Assembly (NCBI GenBank): GCA_025360945.1
Contig: JANYBE010000580.1
Span: 1 to 14,704, forward strand
DNA length: 14,704 bases
From: Rhizobacter sp.
GTDB lineage: Bacteria; Pseudomonadota; Gammaproteobacteria; Burkholderiales; Burkholderiaceae_C
Reading direction: 5' to 3'
The translations under genes were made by a program, and so were the position numbers. Every line of letters starts with the position of its first letter. The first letter of the stretch is position 1. Shown piece by piece: positions 14,521 through 14,704 of the stretch. Under the pieces are notes generated by a model. That model searched no databases and was not told the origin of the DNA. It saw only the letters and a list, made by a program, of their open reading frames with translations.

Positions 14521-14704
14521 TCAGCGTGGCCGGGCCGGAAGGTATTTAGGATGTTGCCGTAGTCCTTGCTGCGCTGATCGGTGTTGCGGATGAGCAGGCA
14601 GATCGGCGTGCCGGTGGTCCTGCCCTCGTACACGCCGGACAGGATCTCGACCGCATCGGGCTCGTTACGCTGCGTCACGTGGCGCGAGGTGCCGGGGCGG
14701 CGCC
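14361..14704 (-). pseudogene. aroC: Inverted aroC fragment, codons 47-161, fold-back copy
   Basis: Read on the minus strand from the last base, this gives in-frame chorismate synthase from codon 47 (partial) to codon 161: RRPGTSRHVTQRNEPD, TGTPICLLIRNTDQRS, FRPGHADYTYLQKYGLRDPR, GGGRASARLTAPMVGAGAV, FEKYGTTFAGHMTQIG. Codons 47-82 duplicate the plus-strand copy perfectly; codons 83-161 occur only here. After MTQIG the minus-strand frame runs into antisense of the other copy (VPVVLPSYTPDRIS) and is no longer aroC, so the longer open frame there is chimeric. The segment is either half of an inverted duplication or, more likely, a fold-back artefact. Confidence 0.88.
14598..14704 (-). repeat. Right arm of 107-bp perfect inverted repeat, reaching the window end
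   Basis: This is a perfect reverse-complement copy of 14264-14370. It runs to the last base supplied, so the arm may be longer than 107 bp. Absence of any mismatch over 107 bp implies very recent or artificial duplication. Confidence 0.97.

Noticed and set aside
14055..14678. 207-codon minus-strand open frame at the right end as a novel gene
   Set aside because: It is a chimera: true aroC codons from 14678 to 14361, then the antisense of the other aroC copy and of the intergenic region.

Overview
The window is GC-rich, densely packed bacterial chromosome. Gene content and order (end of a nuo operon followed by NUDIX and DUF1178 genes, DUF2917 beside a LysR gene, DUF2069 beside yihY, a CBS gene before aroC) point to a betaproteobacterium, most likely Burkholderiales or a close relative. 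That placement is inferred from gene neighbourhoods, not from a marker-gene tree. I saw no tRNA, rRNA, CRISPR array, insertion sequence or phage gene.

Layout. Bases 1-4252 hold the 3' part of nuoL, then complete nuoM and nuoN: the three antiporter-like, proton-pumping membrane subunits of respiratory complex I. The same strand continues with a NUDIX hydrolase of the ADP-ribose pyrophosphatase type (GTG start) and a small DUF1178 protein. A convergent DUF2917 gene overlaps the end of DUF1178 and lies head-to-head with a GcvA-like LysR regulator. The regulator's 3' end runs 53 bp into a convergent FAD-linked 2-hydroxyacid dehydrogenase, which is translationally coupled (GTGA overlap) to a DUF2069 membrane protein. 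Only about 20 bp separate DUF2069 from the divergent yihY gene, and that gap holds an 18-bp inverted repeat.

From 9673 to 13419 four minus-strand genes form a probable operon, in transcription order: O-acetylhomoserine sulfhydrylase (metY), an alpha/beta hydrolase, a DUF962/Mpo1-like membrane protein and a PAS-PAS-GGDEF diguanylate cyclase. Diverging from metY is a two-CBS-domain protein, followed by a UUCG hairpin and then aroC (chorismate synthase).

The most unusual structure is at the right end. aroC is normal for 82 codons, then the sequence turns back on itself: codons 83-161 are readable only on the minus strand, followed by a perfect 107-bp inverted copy of aroC codons 47-82 that runs to the last base. 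The true gene has a 10-bp inverted repeat exactly at the switch points, so a fold-back (snapback) molecule or assembly chimera explains the structure better than biology does. No new defence, mobile or biosynthetic system is evident. Apart from the fold-back, the points worth a second look are the unusual promoter/operator regions, the DUF2917-LysR pair, and a methionine gene sharing an operon with a c-di-GMP enzyme.
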